From positions 62,001 through 126,000 of IMG/VR virus record IMGVR_UViG_3300015371_000001: 64,000 bases of DNA, one strand, 5' to 3'. The notes under the pieces are model-generated. The model was not told the DNA's origin. It did not search any database and saw nothing but the letters and a program-made list of their open reading frames with translations. Positions 49,401-56,383 of the stretch are shown here, in pieces (positions within the stretch are counted from its first letter, which is position 1; each line of letters begins with the position of its first letter). This DNA is from a virus. A program made the position numbers and the translations under genes.

Positions 49401-51234
49401 GTCTCTGCAAGGTGTGATCGCACTCGCCGTTCACGGCACCACGCTCCATGCGGTGTGGGCAGACGGCACGAGTTACGACGTACTCCACGCCAGCAAGCCG
49501 TACGGCCAGTCGTGGAGCGGCACTGACACGCTCTACAACACAGCGGGCGGCGAGGACGTTGATTGGGTGTCGGCTGCGGTCGTGACGCACAGCGGTCAGA
49601 CGTACTTGGGCTACACCTACTACGTCGGGCCGTTCACCGAGGATGCTGGTACCACGTACTACAACCGGCTTTCGCTGGTCTCGAACATTGCCGGTTCCGC
49701 CACGCTGGCGGCGACTTCGAACCTGACGACGACTGCGTTGGTCACCGAGGTGGCCGCTGCCACGTTGGCCGCGACCAGCAACTTGGTGCCGACAGCGTTG
49801 GTCACCGAGCTTGCAGCGGCGACGCTGGCGTCCACATCGAACCTGGTCTCTGTCCCAAGCATCACGACAGTTGCGGTTGCTTCACTTCCGGCGACTTCGA
49901 ACCTGGTGACCGTACCGAGTGTGACGGTGTTCGTCATCGCCAACTTGGACTCGACGGCGGACCTGGTGACGACAGCGTTGGTCACCGAAATCGCGTCGGC
50001 GACGCTGGCGGCTACGTCGAACCTTTCGACAACGGCGGTCCTGACGGTCCCGGCCACGGCCACGTTGGCGGCGACCTCCAACTTGGTGACAACGGCGTTG
50101 GTCACCGAGGTGGCCACCGCCACGTTGGCAGCCACCTCGGACCTGGTCACGAGTGCCGCTGGAGCAGTATCCGGCACGGCGGATCTGGCAGCTACGTCGG
50201 ATTTGACTACGACTGGAACGGTGTCGCGCGAAGGCGCAGCGACGCTGGCAGCTACGTCTGATCTCACGACAGCGGCGGTCCTAACGGTCCCGGCCACGGC
50301 CACGCTGGCTGCGACTTCGGACCTTGTGACTGCTAGCATTGTCACAGCGGTGGCCTCGGTAACCATTCCAGCTACTTCGAACCTCTCGGTGACAGCGGTT
50401 CCTACGGTTCTGGCGTCGGCGACGTTGGCGGCGACCTCTGATTTGGTGACGGCAGCGACGCTCACCAGACTCGGTACGGCCACGCTGGCAGCCGTCTCAG
50501 ACCTGTTTGCAGAGGTGCAGGGTGAGGTCGGTGGCACAGCCACCTTGGCGGCTACCTCAGATCTCTCAGTGGTTGCAGAGCCGTTGGACATTCAGGCGAC
50601 GGTTGATCTCGATTCGGCTTCGGATCTGTCCACGGGCGGCGAGGTCATCAAGCTTGCCGATCTATTCATCTCGGCGCTATCGGACCTCACCATCACATCT
50701 GAGGTCGAAGTTTTTGCCGACATGGATCTGGCAGCTTCATCGGATCTGGTGACCGAAGCTGAGGTTGGAGGTCTGGCTGACGCTACAGCCGCACTGACGG
50801 CGACTTCGAACCTGGTGATTGGTGGAGTCGTCACCAAGCTCGGTGTCGTGTTCATGCAGGGCCAGCACCATCTGTCGGCGGTGCCACAGGTCGCCACGGT
50901 CCAAGCGGTGGCGTTTATCCCGGCAGTGTCCGACATGACCACGGTGGCATTCCGTGGTCAGTTCGCCACGGCGGCGATGCAGCAGACCTCGGACCTGACG
51001 ACGCACGCCTTCGAGCCGAAGTTTGGCATCGCCTCGATGGTGGCCATCTCGTACTTGCTCATCGGCGAACCCACTCTCGCTGTGGTGCGGATGCATCAGT
51101 ACTCCTGGCTCCACGCCACGGCGGAGGAGCCATTCGGCAACGTTCATCCGAGCGCTGTTCTAACCGCTAGAAGATGGAGGGCGGGTCTTGCTGTGTCGCA
51201 TGGACGAACCCGCTGGCGGGCCACACTCGACTAG
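46483..51234 (+). CDS. Giant tail fibre: CE4 deacetylase, Asp-box domain and 20-residue repeats
   Basis: 1583 residues. 1-200: beta sandwich (carbohydrate-binding-like). About 205-430: polysaccharide deacetylase (CE4/NodB) with motif 1 VSFTFDDGF, motif 2 LHSHTAADHN, motif 3 AWPQG and LFHDI; all metal and base positions are present. About 430-630: second beta sandwich. About 700-1060: a beta-propeller-like part with an Asp box (STDEGLTW). About 1070-1550: roughly 23 copies of a 20-residue repeat with core ATLAATSNLVT, plus two before the Asp-box part. It would remove acetyl groups from a host glycan while a long repeat shaft extends from the virion. ATG three bases after the previous stop. Confidence 0.75.
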   Translation: MARLGRSRPITPRLIVPNKARPNGFWFRERFEGGAPYANETMIWGGTASHPYTTTGGTGSTFDLNHTADFALGDRSIKITTNGTNANTFVRKLNGTAMDFTNRVPRIWIKVDTNANFLDGQLWLGSGGALANAYKFKFSPDDAVVPQYFGGEWQSITFPWSYATTTGTPTRSALTDLNFQIFDGSAGVLNVWWGGISSIPDTTVPYPNGVVSFTFDDGFASTTNEAASYMDPKHMRGTCFIIDDVLGTGVYMTTSQVQALESTYGWEIGLHSHTAADHNAGGGLTSLTEAQLRANMAANRANLLSLGIKDPVSMAWPQGLTNVATGNVMKDIVSGVARTTKGAHTNTFPPYDRVRAYSRAVDASDSSSTINTIIDNAVTNKDWLILLFHDIVSSGATGNQCNRSTFRAIVDHAETAGIAVLPVKEVYDGRPPGRDTITISNTDFNTVTQSDTAHGSLTMDPENRVHGRFGANVKADATGSQITMERTFPTGSIYVRFYLTIGDDTTTATIVRCRASPTTNVCGLRRRSDGVGNTSIELRNGTTNTGTKTTALGVDTPARIEWFVDAVNNTQTLRLYKGANVEGTTFDEEITDATATNDPNILQFGTPNTVETTADDSWDDIALDTAGWIGPLAYELTPPVEGVAPLTATSNLVTAASVTEVATATLAATSNLVTAGTVTTPYPAVLGANGQFDEAETQAFMGVLQDSNGNLYRVLESTLADNNQPRMMKSTDEGLTWTEQDAANRPGTSAGVICDLESGHVTWDHVDKTITFTWQRSGNVAYSKFKTSDAASNPDTWTSNVRELHTTVTAAAPQYTSHTSPQDQAYEWLFWGSNTPKPQFRSRTNSSTLGSVTDVDSTGVNPSAVLLPNEHDTMIIYEKSNQVHYKKLTSSGTLDSSSTRVDASGLQTGSSGAVVAYAAPVAYLGPNGTDVVVSVLFIDVNGDLRSVDIVNGTPGSESVVTTNNPAADVGTTTSLQGVIALAVHGTTLHAVWADGTSYDVLHASKPYGQSWSGTDTLYNTAGGEDVDWVSAAVVTHSGQTYLGYTYYVGPFTEDAGTTYYNRLSLVSNIAGSATLAATSNLTTTALVTEVAAATLAATSNLVPTALVTELAAATLASTSNLVSVPSITTVAVASLPATSNLVTVPSVTVFVIANLDSTADLVTTALVTEIASATLAATSNLSTTAVLTVPATATLAATSNLVTTALVTEVATATLAATSDLVTSAAGAVSGTADLAATSDLTTTGTVSREGAATLAATSDLTTAAVLTVPATATLAATSDLVTASIVTAVASVTIPATSNLSVTAVPTVLASATLAATSDLVTAATLTRLGTATLAAVSDLFAEVQGEVGGTATLAATSDLSVVAEPLDIQATVDLDSASDLSTGGEVIKLADLFISALSDLTITSEVEVFADMDLAASSDLVTEAEVGGLADATAALTATSNLVIGGVVTKLGVVFMQGQHHLSAVPQVATVQAVAFIPAVSDMTTVAFRGQFATAAMQQTSDLTTHAFEPKFGIASMVAISYLLIGEPTLAVVRMHQYSWLHATAEEPFGNVHPSAVLTARRWRAGLAVSHGRTRWRATLD
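49690..51130 (+). repeat. 60-bp coding repeat array in fibre
   Basis: About 23 tandem in-frame copies of a 60-base unit encoding the 20-residue core ATLAATSNLVT with variable remainder. Central copies (49690-50560) are close to each other; those at the 3' end have drifted. Two isolated copies lie at 48418-48525. Confidence 0.8.
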
Positions 51235-51243
51235 GAGGACGAC

Positions 51244-51558
51244 GTGCCGATCTCAGACACGTACCCAAGAGAGACACGGGAGTTTGTCGGGGTGCTTGTG
51301 TTCATGGACGAAACAGCCTTCGTCCCCACGAAGTTGCAAGTGGTCCGGAGGTTCGATAGGCCCGCCGACGCGGACTGGCTAGACCCTCAGCAGATCGCTG
51401 GTCCCGACGAGTCGACGGACTATGGCTTCTACCTGGACGACCCGTGGCTGCCTGACTCAGATCCGGACCGGGTCGGTACCTGGTCGGTTTGGGCCAAGGC
51501 TGATGTGCCTGCTGAGGGCTCCGTCGTGATGCTCGCTGGCAGGTTCACGTTGACCTAG
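51244..51558 (+). CDS. Fibre-cassette protein, 104 aa
   Basis: GTG start, AGGAGG 5 bases upstream, 9 bases after the fibre stop. Beta-structured, acidic (DDPWLPDSDPDRVG), ending in VVMLAGRFTLT. A compact single domain that may cap or assemble the repeat shaft; chaperone role inferred from position. Confidence 0.6.
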   Translation: MPISDTYPRETREFVGVLVFMDETAFVPTKLQVVRRFDRPADADWLDPQQIAGPDESTDYGFYLDDPWLPDSDPDRVGTWSVWAKADVPAEGSVVMLAGRFTLT

Positions 51559-51602
51559 GGCAACTATGTGGTAAACCTGATGATGTGCCTCAGGAAGCCA
51601 AG

Positions 51603-51722
51603 ATGGAAGTCCTTCAACCACCGAGCAAGTGGGGGAGCGGTTGTCCTCGTGTGATGGTCGTGCCGGTCGTACTCGCCGTGGCTCTGCTACTGATTCGGAG
51701 GCGTCGTGGCACTGCACGGTGA
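51603..51722 (+). CDS. Small single-pass membrane protein, 39 aa
   Basis: ATG with CAGGAAG upstream. A short polar start, one membrane segment (VMVVPVVLAVALLLI) and a basic end (RRRRGTAR). Its stop overlaps the start of the next gene. Real-looking topology; size leaves some doubt. Confidence 0.48.
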   Translation: MEVLQPPSKWGSGCPRVMVVPVVLAVALLLIRRRRGTAR

Positions 51723-51951
51723 GGTCAAGATCAACGGCACCGACATCTACGAGTGGTCGGCGGTCCGACAGAGCCGCCGTGCGTATGGGCTCAACGAGTA
51801 CGAGTGGACCGTCTGGCGAGCAGGCACCGATGAACGCTGGACGGGGCGACTCAAGCATGAGTACGACGACGGGGCGTTGGTGCTGACGGCCAAGGTCATG
51901 CGAGCCGCGCAAAGAAAAATGACCAAGGTGTTGACCACCGACACCGGATAG
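51706..51951 (+). CDS. Hypothetical protein, 81 aa
   Basis: GTG with GGAGG 4 bases upstream. Beta-rich, charged (GEVKINGTDIYEWSAVRQ, YEWTVWRAGTDERWTGRL) with a basic helix near the end (MRAAQRKMTKV). The promoter at 51931 lies over its 3' end. Not recognised. Confidence 0.6.
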   Translation: MALHGEVKINGTDIYEWSAVRQSRRAYGLNEYEWTVWRAGTDERWTGRLKHEYDDGALVLTAKVMRAAQRKMTKVLTTDTG

Positions 51952-51959
51952 GTTACCTT
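51931..51959 (+). promoter_or_regulatory. Promoter TTGACC-N17-TACCTT
   Basis: The -35 (51931-51936) and -10 (51954-51959) are near consensus and 17 bases apart. A leader of about 35 bases with GGAGGCAG leads to the ATG at 52001. It begins the accessory unit 52-58 kb, just after the fibre cassette. Confidence 0.65.
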
Positions 51960-52000
51960 CATCTCATAGACCTATTTGGCGAGCTTGGAGGCAGCCACCT

Positions 52001-52210
52001 ATGAGCATCATGGACACATTCCCTCAGTCGGCAGACGGACCGGATGAGGACGCCGTCCACAAGGCACGAGAACTGATCGCGAAGCACCTGTCAGCGGCGG
52101 TGATGGAGGCCATGCGTCTCCCGTACCCCGACAAGCCGGAGCAGGTGGCTGAGGAGATCACGACGGTCGTGCAGACGTTGGTCGTTTCGTGGAAGGGAGT
52201 GATCGTCTGA
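52001..52210 (+). CDS. Small helical protein, 69 aa
   Basis: First gene after the 51931 promoter; ribosome site TTGGAGGCAG. Two helices (EDAVHKARELIAKHLSAAVM, QVAEEITTVVQTLVVSW). Shares a 1-base TGATG junction with the next gene. Unknown. Confidence 0.64.
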   Translation: MSIMDTFPQSADGPDEDAVHKARELIAKHLSAAVMEAMRLPYPDKPEQVAEEITTVVQTLVVSWKGVIV

Positions 52211-52629
52211 TGAAGCTCAGCGAGCGCATTGAGCGCGACAAGATCACTGTCGATCTGGAGTACGGCGATCCGCCATCAACGCCCCTGCCGTGGCAGGACC
52301 ACAACGGTCGGCTGATCCCGACCATCGACTACGAGGTCACTTTGTTCCACGGTGACGAGTCGATGACCTTCGACTTCCACACCGGCATCGGCTGGGACCG
52401 CGAGCCGTCGGTCAGGGACATCCTGGACGCTCTGCTCTCCGACGCAGCGGGCATCGAGAACGCCGGGTGCTTCAGTGATTGGGCGTCGGAGTACGGCTAC
52501 GGGATCGATGACGACCCCGCTTCGGTCCGCGTGATCTACGACAAGTGCGAGGAGAGTGCCGAGAACCTACGGCGCGTCCTCGGTGACAAGTACGACGACT
52601 ACCTCTGGGAGACCGAGCACGACCGGTGA
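52210..52629 (+). CDS. Widespread phage protein of unknown function
   Basis: 139 residues. The pattern PTIDYEVTLFHGDESMTFDF-HTGIGW, then ILDALLSDAAGIENAGCFSD-WASEYGYGIDDDPASVR and LRRVLGDKYDDYLW is one I recognise from many phages of various hosts; it has no settled function. Starts in a TGATG overlap. Confidence 0.72.
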   Translation: MKLSERIERDKITVDLEYGDPPSTPLPWQDHNGRLIPTIDYEVTLFHGDESMTFDFHTGIGWDREPSVRDILDALLSDAAGIENAGCFSDWASEYGYGIDDDPASVRVIYDKCEESAENLRRVLGDKYDDYLWETEHDR

Positions 52630-52666
52630 GCAGTACGGAACTGCAAGAACTGAGTAGAAGGTAACC

Positions 52667-53041
52667 ATGCGTATGCGTCAAGAGACATTGCAGACCACGA
52701 TGGACAAGAGCGAACTACTCGCCATCATCGAGGCCAATCGGGACAACCACAACGAGGAGTTCGACCGCGCTGTCGAGGTGTACCGAGGTCGTGCCGTCGA
52801 TGAGTTGCAGCGGACGATCAAGCGGTTGGGCGACGGCGAGACGCTGGATCTCCACTTCACTTTGCCGAAGCCGGTCAACTACTCCAACGAGTACAACACC
52901 GTCATCGGGATGCTAAAGCATCACCAGGGCTCCAGCATCACGTTGGACTACGACGAGTACCAGCGGTTCGTGGAGAACAAGTGGGAGTGGTCAGCGCACT
53001 TCGCCGCCAACTCTCAGGTGTACCTCGCCGAATACGAGTGA
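52667..53041 (+). CDS. Conserved phage protein, 124 aa
   Basis: Helical N-terminus (MDKSELLAIIEANRDNHNEE, AVDELQRTIKRLG), then TLDLHFTLPKPVNYSNEYNT and WEWSAHFAANSQVYLAEYE. This is a recurrent small protein in actinophages and other phages, often near the previous gene. Unknown role. Confidence 0.7.
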   Translation: MRMRQETLQTTMDKSELLAIIEANRDNHNEEFDRAVEVYRGRAVDELQRTIKRLGDGETLDLHFTLPKPVNYSNEYNTVIGMLKHHQGSSITLDYDEYQRFVENKWEWSAHFAANSQVYLAEYE

Positions 53042-53046
53042 GGCTG

Positions 53047-53304
53047 ATGGACTATCGAGCAGTCACCGTTTCCCCGTTCACCTTGGAGTGGAGCGGGGAA
53101 CGTGAGGTGTTCGAGGTCCGGTGCGCGCACTGTCCCGACTGGAAGCCGTCACTGATCTTTCATGACTACGCGGCGGAGCGCTTACGGGTTCAGCACATCG
53201 TGGACTGCCCGAACGCGGAGCCGGACGAGAAGGCTCAGGTCCGTGACTTCCTGCATCAAGAGCGCGTACTGCGCGAGGAGATCCTGGCCGAGAGGATGGA
53301 ATGA
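53047..53304 (+). CDS. Small zinc-finger protein, 85 aa
   Basis: CAHCPDW and VDCPNAEPD with a His between (QHIVDC) suggest a C-x2-C...H...C site. The C-terminus is a charged helix (EKAQVRDFLHQERVLREE). Overlaps the next start by 4 bases. Confidence 0.64.
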   Translation: MDYRAVTVSPFTLEWSGEREVFEVRCAHCPDWKPSLIFHDYAAERLRVQHIVDCPNAEPDEKAQVRDFLHQERVLREEILAERME

Positions 53305-53549
53305 GCGAGGGCTACAAGTGCCCGGTCTGCGGCATGGTCTCCCATCACCCGATGGATCGAAAGTACGGGTGGTGCGCGTCCTGTAACGATTTCACTGGCG
53401 ACACCGATGGACAGTGGGAGGACTGTGTTCTCCCTTGCCGGTGTACCCACATCCGGCACCGGTCTCCGAATGGTGAGCTAGAGCATCGCGTCGACCGTTG
53501 GCAGGGCTTCCAGCCGCTCCGCGATGTTGACGATCAACAACGTCCTTGA
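53301..53549 (+). CDS. Zinc-ribbon protein, 82 aa
   Basis: CPVCGMVSHHP then CASCNDFTG, and a further CVLPCRCTH: two adjacent metal sites are possible. ATGA-coupled. The 3' end holds the next promoter, so the following gene can be transcribed separately. Confidence 0.66.
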   Translation: MSEGYKCPVCGMVSHHPMDRKYGWCASCNDFTGDTDGQWEDCVLPCRCTHIRHRSPNGELEHRVDRWQGFQPLRDVDDQQRP

Positions 53550-53555
53550 TACGAT
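53527..53555 (+). promoter_or_regulatory. Promoter TTGACG-N17-TACGAT, leaderless type
   Basis: Near-consensus -35 (53527-53532) and -10 (53550-53555), 17 bases apart, lying inside the end of the previous gene. The -10 ends 8 bases before the ATG at 53564, so the message has almost no leader. Confidence 0.68.
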
Positions 53556-53563
53556 TGACTCAC

Positions 53564-53830
53564 ATGGTCAATTTGGAAAGGAACCACAGAGCCGTGGTTT
53601 ACCAGGAGGCAGTCACCACGTTGGAGCGGCTTGCTCGCTCCGGAGATCACGTCATGGTGCGCATCGAGGCGGAGGGCGTCGGGTCACTCGACCTGTTCGA
53701 TTCTCCGGTCGATGCCCATGACGGGCTGATCGGACTCAAGTCCGCTCACGATGCGCTCGACGCGCATGGCGGACACCTCACGCACGTCAGTGTCCGGAGG
53801 GACGAGACGGGCTTGGGGATCACTCACTAG
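53564..53830 (+). CDS. Hypothetical protein, 88 aa
   Basis: ATG 8 bases after the -10 box, with no ribosome site. Helix YQEAVTTLERLARSGDHVMV, strand IEAEGVGSLDLF, helix GLKSAHDALDAHGGHLTHVS. Alpha/beta, cytoplasmic. Not recognised. Confidence 0.64.
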   Translation: MVNLERNHRAVVYQEAVTTLERLARSGDHVMVRIEAEGVGSLDLFDSPVDAHDGLIGLKSAHDALDAHGGHLTHVSVRRDETGLGITH

Positions 53831-53847
53831 AACAGGATGCGAGCTAC

Positions 53848-54123
53848 ATGAAGAACTACGAGGGCGTCGCCGATGACTGGAACTCGATCCGGCTCGGCAC
53901 GCTCAGAGCATGGGCGCAGACAGAGGAGACCGTCCGCGTCCGTTACGCCAGCCCCAAGATTTTTGAGGAGGAGCGCACCGGTCCGATGACCGCACAGGAC
54001 GCTCTGACCTTTGCGTGGGGCGTCGTCAATGACGGTGGCGTACTGACCGGCATCGAGCGGGTCCGTACTGCGGACCTGGAAGCGCTGGAGGCAGTGTTGC
54101 GGGAGCAGGTGGCTGATGGCTGA
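53848..54123 (+). CDS. Hypothetical protein, 91 aa
   Basis: SIRLGTLRAWAQTEETVRV and RYASPKIFEEERTGPM lead to a C-terminal helix (DLEALEAVLREQVADG). Overlaps the next gene by 8 bases. No motif. Confidence 0.62.
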   Translation: MKNYEGVADDWNSIRLGTLRAWAQTEETVRVRYASPKIFEEERTGPMTAQDALTFAWGVVNDGGVLTGIERVRTADLEALEAVLREQVADG

Positions 54124-54727
54124 CACTACTCTGCAAGTTCCTACGCACTCAGAGATTGAGAAGGTCCTGGGTGACTTCGACCGGTGGTCTCATAATTGTC
54201 ACTCGGCGTCGCTCCACCTCGTGCAGTCCGGCATCTTCGGACCCGAGGCAAGAGTCGCCCGAGGTTCCGCAATCGGCGTCATCGGCCAGCATTCTTGGCT
54301 GGTCGTTGGAGATCCGTACGACGAGGACGCGCCCATCGTGGACGTGACTCTCTGGAGCTACGACGACAACCAGCCGAAGATCTGGCGCGGCACCCTGCGG
54401 GATGGTGTTCACCGTCCCCAAGGCTCCGGGTCGATCTGGTTGATCGGTGGCCCACCACCGGACCCGGAGGGCGAGATCATCGAGCTACAGCCACCTGAGG
54501 ACGGTTGGTCCTTCGGTGCGATTTCCTGGCTCGACATGATTGGTCCTCTGGACCTGCGTGGCTGGCATCACTTGTTCAACGGTCCCGTGGAGGGTTGGCC
54601 CGCACGGGAGATCATCACTCAGGCCGCGTCTGACAAGCGGCTCAAGGCGCTCATCCCCATTGACATCTTGGGGATGGTCACCGATCTTGACCCTTCGGGG
54701 TTGTACCTAGGAGGCAGCACAGAATGA
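54116..54727 (+). CDS. Phage cysteine-protease/transglutaminase-like protein
   Basis: 203 residues. NCHSASLHLVQSGIFG provides a Cys at the start of a helix, RVARGSAIGVIGQHSWLVVG the His, and IVDVTLW an Asp; the Cys-His-Asp order and spacing match papain-like/transglutaminase folds. I recognise the pattern from a family widespread in actinophages. Activity is not proved and substrates are unknown. The C-terminal part (YDDNQPKIWRGTL onward) is an extra domain. Start at 54116, 8-base overlap. Confidence 0.62.
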   Translation: MADTTLQVPTHSEIEKVLGDFDRWSHNCHSASLHLVQSGIFGPEARVARGSAIGVIGQHSWLVVGDPYDEDAPIVDVTLWSYDDNQPKIWRGTLRDGVHRPQGSGSIWLIGGPPPDPEGEIIELQPPEDGWSFGAISWLDMIGPLDLRGWHHLFNGPVEGWPAREIITQAASDKRLKALIPIDILGMVTDLDPSGLYLGGSTE

Positions 54728-55305
54728 GCTACAGCAACAGCAAGCTGCTGAACGACCTTCGGTCGCAGCTATACCGCCATGAAGGTGGCACCATTCCGGC
54801 GACGTTGATCAACGACTTCGAGCGCGAAGCTCGGCTTGAGGGTCGTCGGCAGATGACTCGCGAGAACGGCTTCACTCACGGACAACGGTTCTCTCTGCCA
54901 GAGATCGCCGAGGTGATTCGGGACGCGGCGAAGCGGAGGTACCACGGCTCCGACAACCGACGCGAGGGCATGTTCGCTGCGATCAACACCTTGCACGACG
55001 AGTTGGAGCTACCGCGCGCATCCTCTCGCATCCGTGGGCACGATGACCGCTGGAACACCACGTCGCTCGCGCTCGACCTGCGGGATGTCCCTCGGGTCGG
55101 CGACCTTCGGGACCGGGCATACGCGGAGATCGAGCGTCAGTTCGTCGGTCAGGACTACACGATCCTGAGCTTGGAGCAGGACGGCAGCGCTTATCAGGGC
55201 TACAGCGGGAACAAGTACTGGAGCGCTCGCTTCACGGCCAAGGTCCGGCACTCTCGCTACGACAGTTCCGGTCGCGCTACCAACCTTGTTGATCAGGCGA
55301 CATGA
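54724..55305 (+). CDS. Hypothetical protein, 193 aa
   Basis: After TAGGAGGCAGC. Helical, charged N-half (LINDFEREARLEGRRQM, EIAEVIRDAAKRRYHGSDN) and a beta C-half (QDYTILSLEQDGSAYQGYSG, YWSARFTAKVRHS). No known family. Confidence 0.65.
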   Translation: MSYSNSKLLNDLRSQLYRHEGGTIPATLINDFEREARLEGRRQMTRENGFTHGQRFSLPEIAEVIRDAAKRRYHGSDNRREGMFAAINTLHDELELPRASSRIRGHDDRWNTTSLALDLRDVPRVGDLRDRAYAEIERQFVGQDYTILSLEQDGSAYQGYSGNKYWSARFTAKVRHSRYDSSGRATNLVDQAT

Positions 55306-55709
55306 GTGTTCAGATCAGCGTTCAGTTCGATCCGTCGACTGACGACATCAGCGATGTGATGGGTCAGGTCCGGGCTGCGTATGAGGCATATGGCTCCGCG
55401 CACGTCTCTGGTGACCTGGCTCGTCGCCAAGAGGCGATCTACGCCAGGCGCGATCAGGACAACACCAAGGAGGACATCGAGGACCGTATCCGAACGTGGA
55501 CTGCCTCGTTGATCCATGAGACCAGTCTGGCTGCGGTCGCTCAGCAAGCCGGTCTGACTCGTCTCACGGTGGAGAAGTTCATTAACCGAGAGACGGTGCC
55601 GCACATCAACACCCTGGGCAAGCTCGACAACCTCATCTATGCCTGGGAGAACGGTGCTCTGACCCTCAAGGGGAAGGACATCTTCAGGAAGGGCTCGGTC
55701 CGACCGTGA
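55302..55709 (+). CDS. Helix-turn-helix protein, 135 aa
   Basis: ATGA-coupled. Residues about 77-112 hold an HTH: SLAAVAQQAGLTRLTVEKF, then NRETVPHINTLGKLDN, like XRE or resolvase-type folds. The first half is helical and charged (QEAIYARRDQDNTKED). Likely a DNA-binding regulator. Confidence 0.66.
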   Translation: MSVQISVQFDPSTDDISDVMGQVRAAYEAYGSAHVSGDLARRQEAIYARRDQDNTKEDIEDRIRTWTASLIHETSLAAVAQQAGLTRLTVEKFINRETVPHINTLGKLDNLIYAWENGALTLKGKDIFRKGSVRP

Positions 55710-55906
55710 CCCTGCACAACAACGATCTGGTCATCAACAACGAGGAGTGCCCCAAGTGTCACTCCGAGGAGGAGAAGCCGTGCGTCAAGTTGACGCGACG
55801 TGGAGTCCGCACCGTGATTCCACTGCGGCGATCCCACCCAGAGCGGGTGCTGAAGGCGATTGACGACGGCTACCTGCCGATGGGTGCAACAGTCGAGGAG
55901 GACTAG
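55706..55906 (+). CDS. Small zinc-knuckle protein, 66 aa
   Basis: GTG start. ECPKCHSEEEKPCVKLTRRG provides three Cys and a His in one loop, then GVRTVIPLRRSHPERV. This is the pattern of short actinophage zinc-knuckle proteins with a basic core. Unknown role. Confidence 0.64.
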   Translation: MTLHNNDLVINNEECPKCHSEEEKPCVKLTRRGVRTVIPLRRSHPERVLKAIDDGYLPMGATVEED

Positions 55907-55909
55907 GAG

Positions 55910-56383
55910 ATGAGCGCTCCGATTGAGGAGCCCGTGCTTCCCGTGTGGGAGGCCACCAAGCGAATCGAGGGCTGGAACCCGCACGAGATCTGGACGGCTT
56001 CGGTTGGTCCAGCACCAACGGCGGAGGATGTCCAGCGCGAGGACGAGAACCGCACGCACGAGATCCTGCTGTCGTCATCGCCGAATGTGCCGACGGCTCC
56101 GATGCCGACGATCATCTACGAGGGGCCGGTGATCAAGGACGAGGAGGTCGACACCAAGGTCATTGAGGGCCAGGTGATTGATGTCATCGAGACGCACGAC
56201 ACGGTCGTTCCGCCCAATCCACCGATGACTGACGAGGAGCTAGACCAGGCGGTGATCGACGCGGTCGAGCTAGGCAGCTTCAAGAGCGCCAACGCGCTTC
56301 ACAGTCATCTGCGGAAGTCCAACGCCATCTCCTACGACCGAGTCAACAAGGCGTGGAAGGCAGCGCATGACGGATCGGCGTAG
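55910..56383 (+). CDS. Hypothetical protein with C-terminal helical domain
   Basis: 157 residues. A long acidic, Pro-rich first part (SPNVPTAPMPTIIYEGPVIK), then a helical end (TDEELDQAVIDAVELGSFKS, ALHSHLRKSNAISYDRVNKA). The C-terminal 45 residues look like a small winged helix. Overlaps the next gene by 17 bases. Confidence 0.62.
   Translation: MSAPIEEPVLPVWEATKRIEGWNPHEIWTASVGPAPTAEDVQREDENRTHEILLSSSPNVPTAPMPTIIYEGPVIKDEEVDTKVIEGQVIDVIETHDTVVPPNPPMTDEELDQAVIDAVELGSFKSANALHSHLRKSNAISYDRVNKAWKAAHDGSA

Noticed and set aside
49690-51130. CRISPR-like array
   Set aside because: The 60-base repeats are contiguous, in frame, drift between copies and have no unique spacers; they encode protein repeats.
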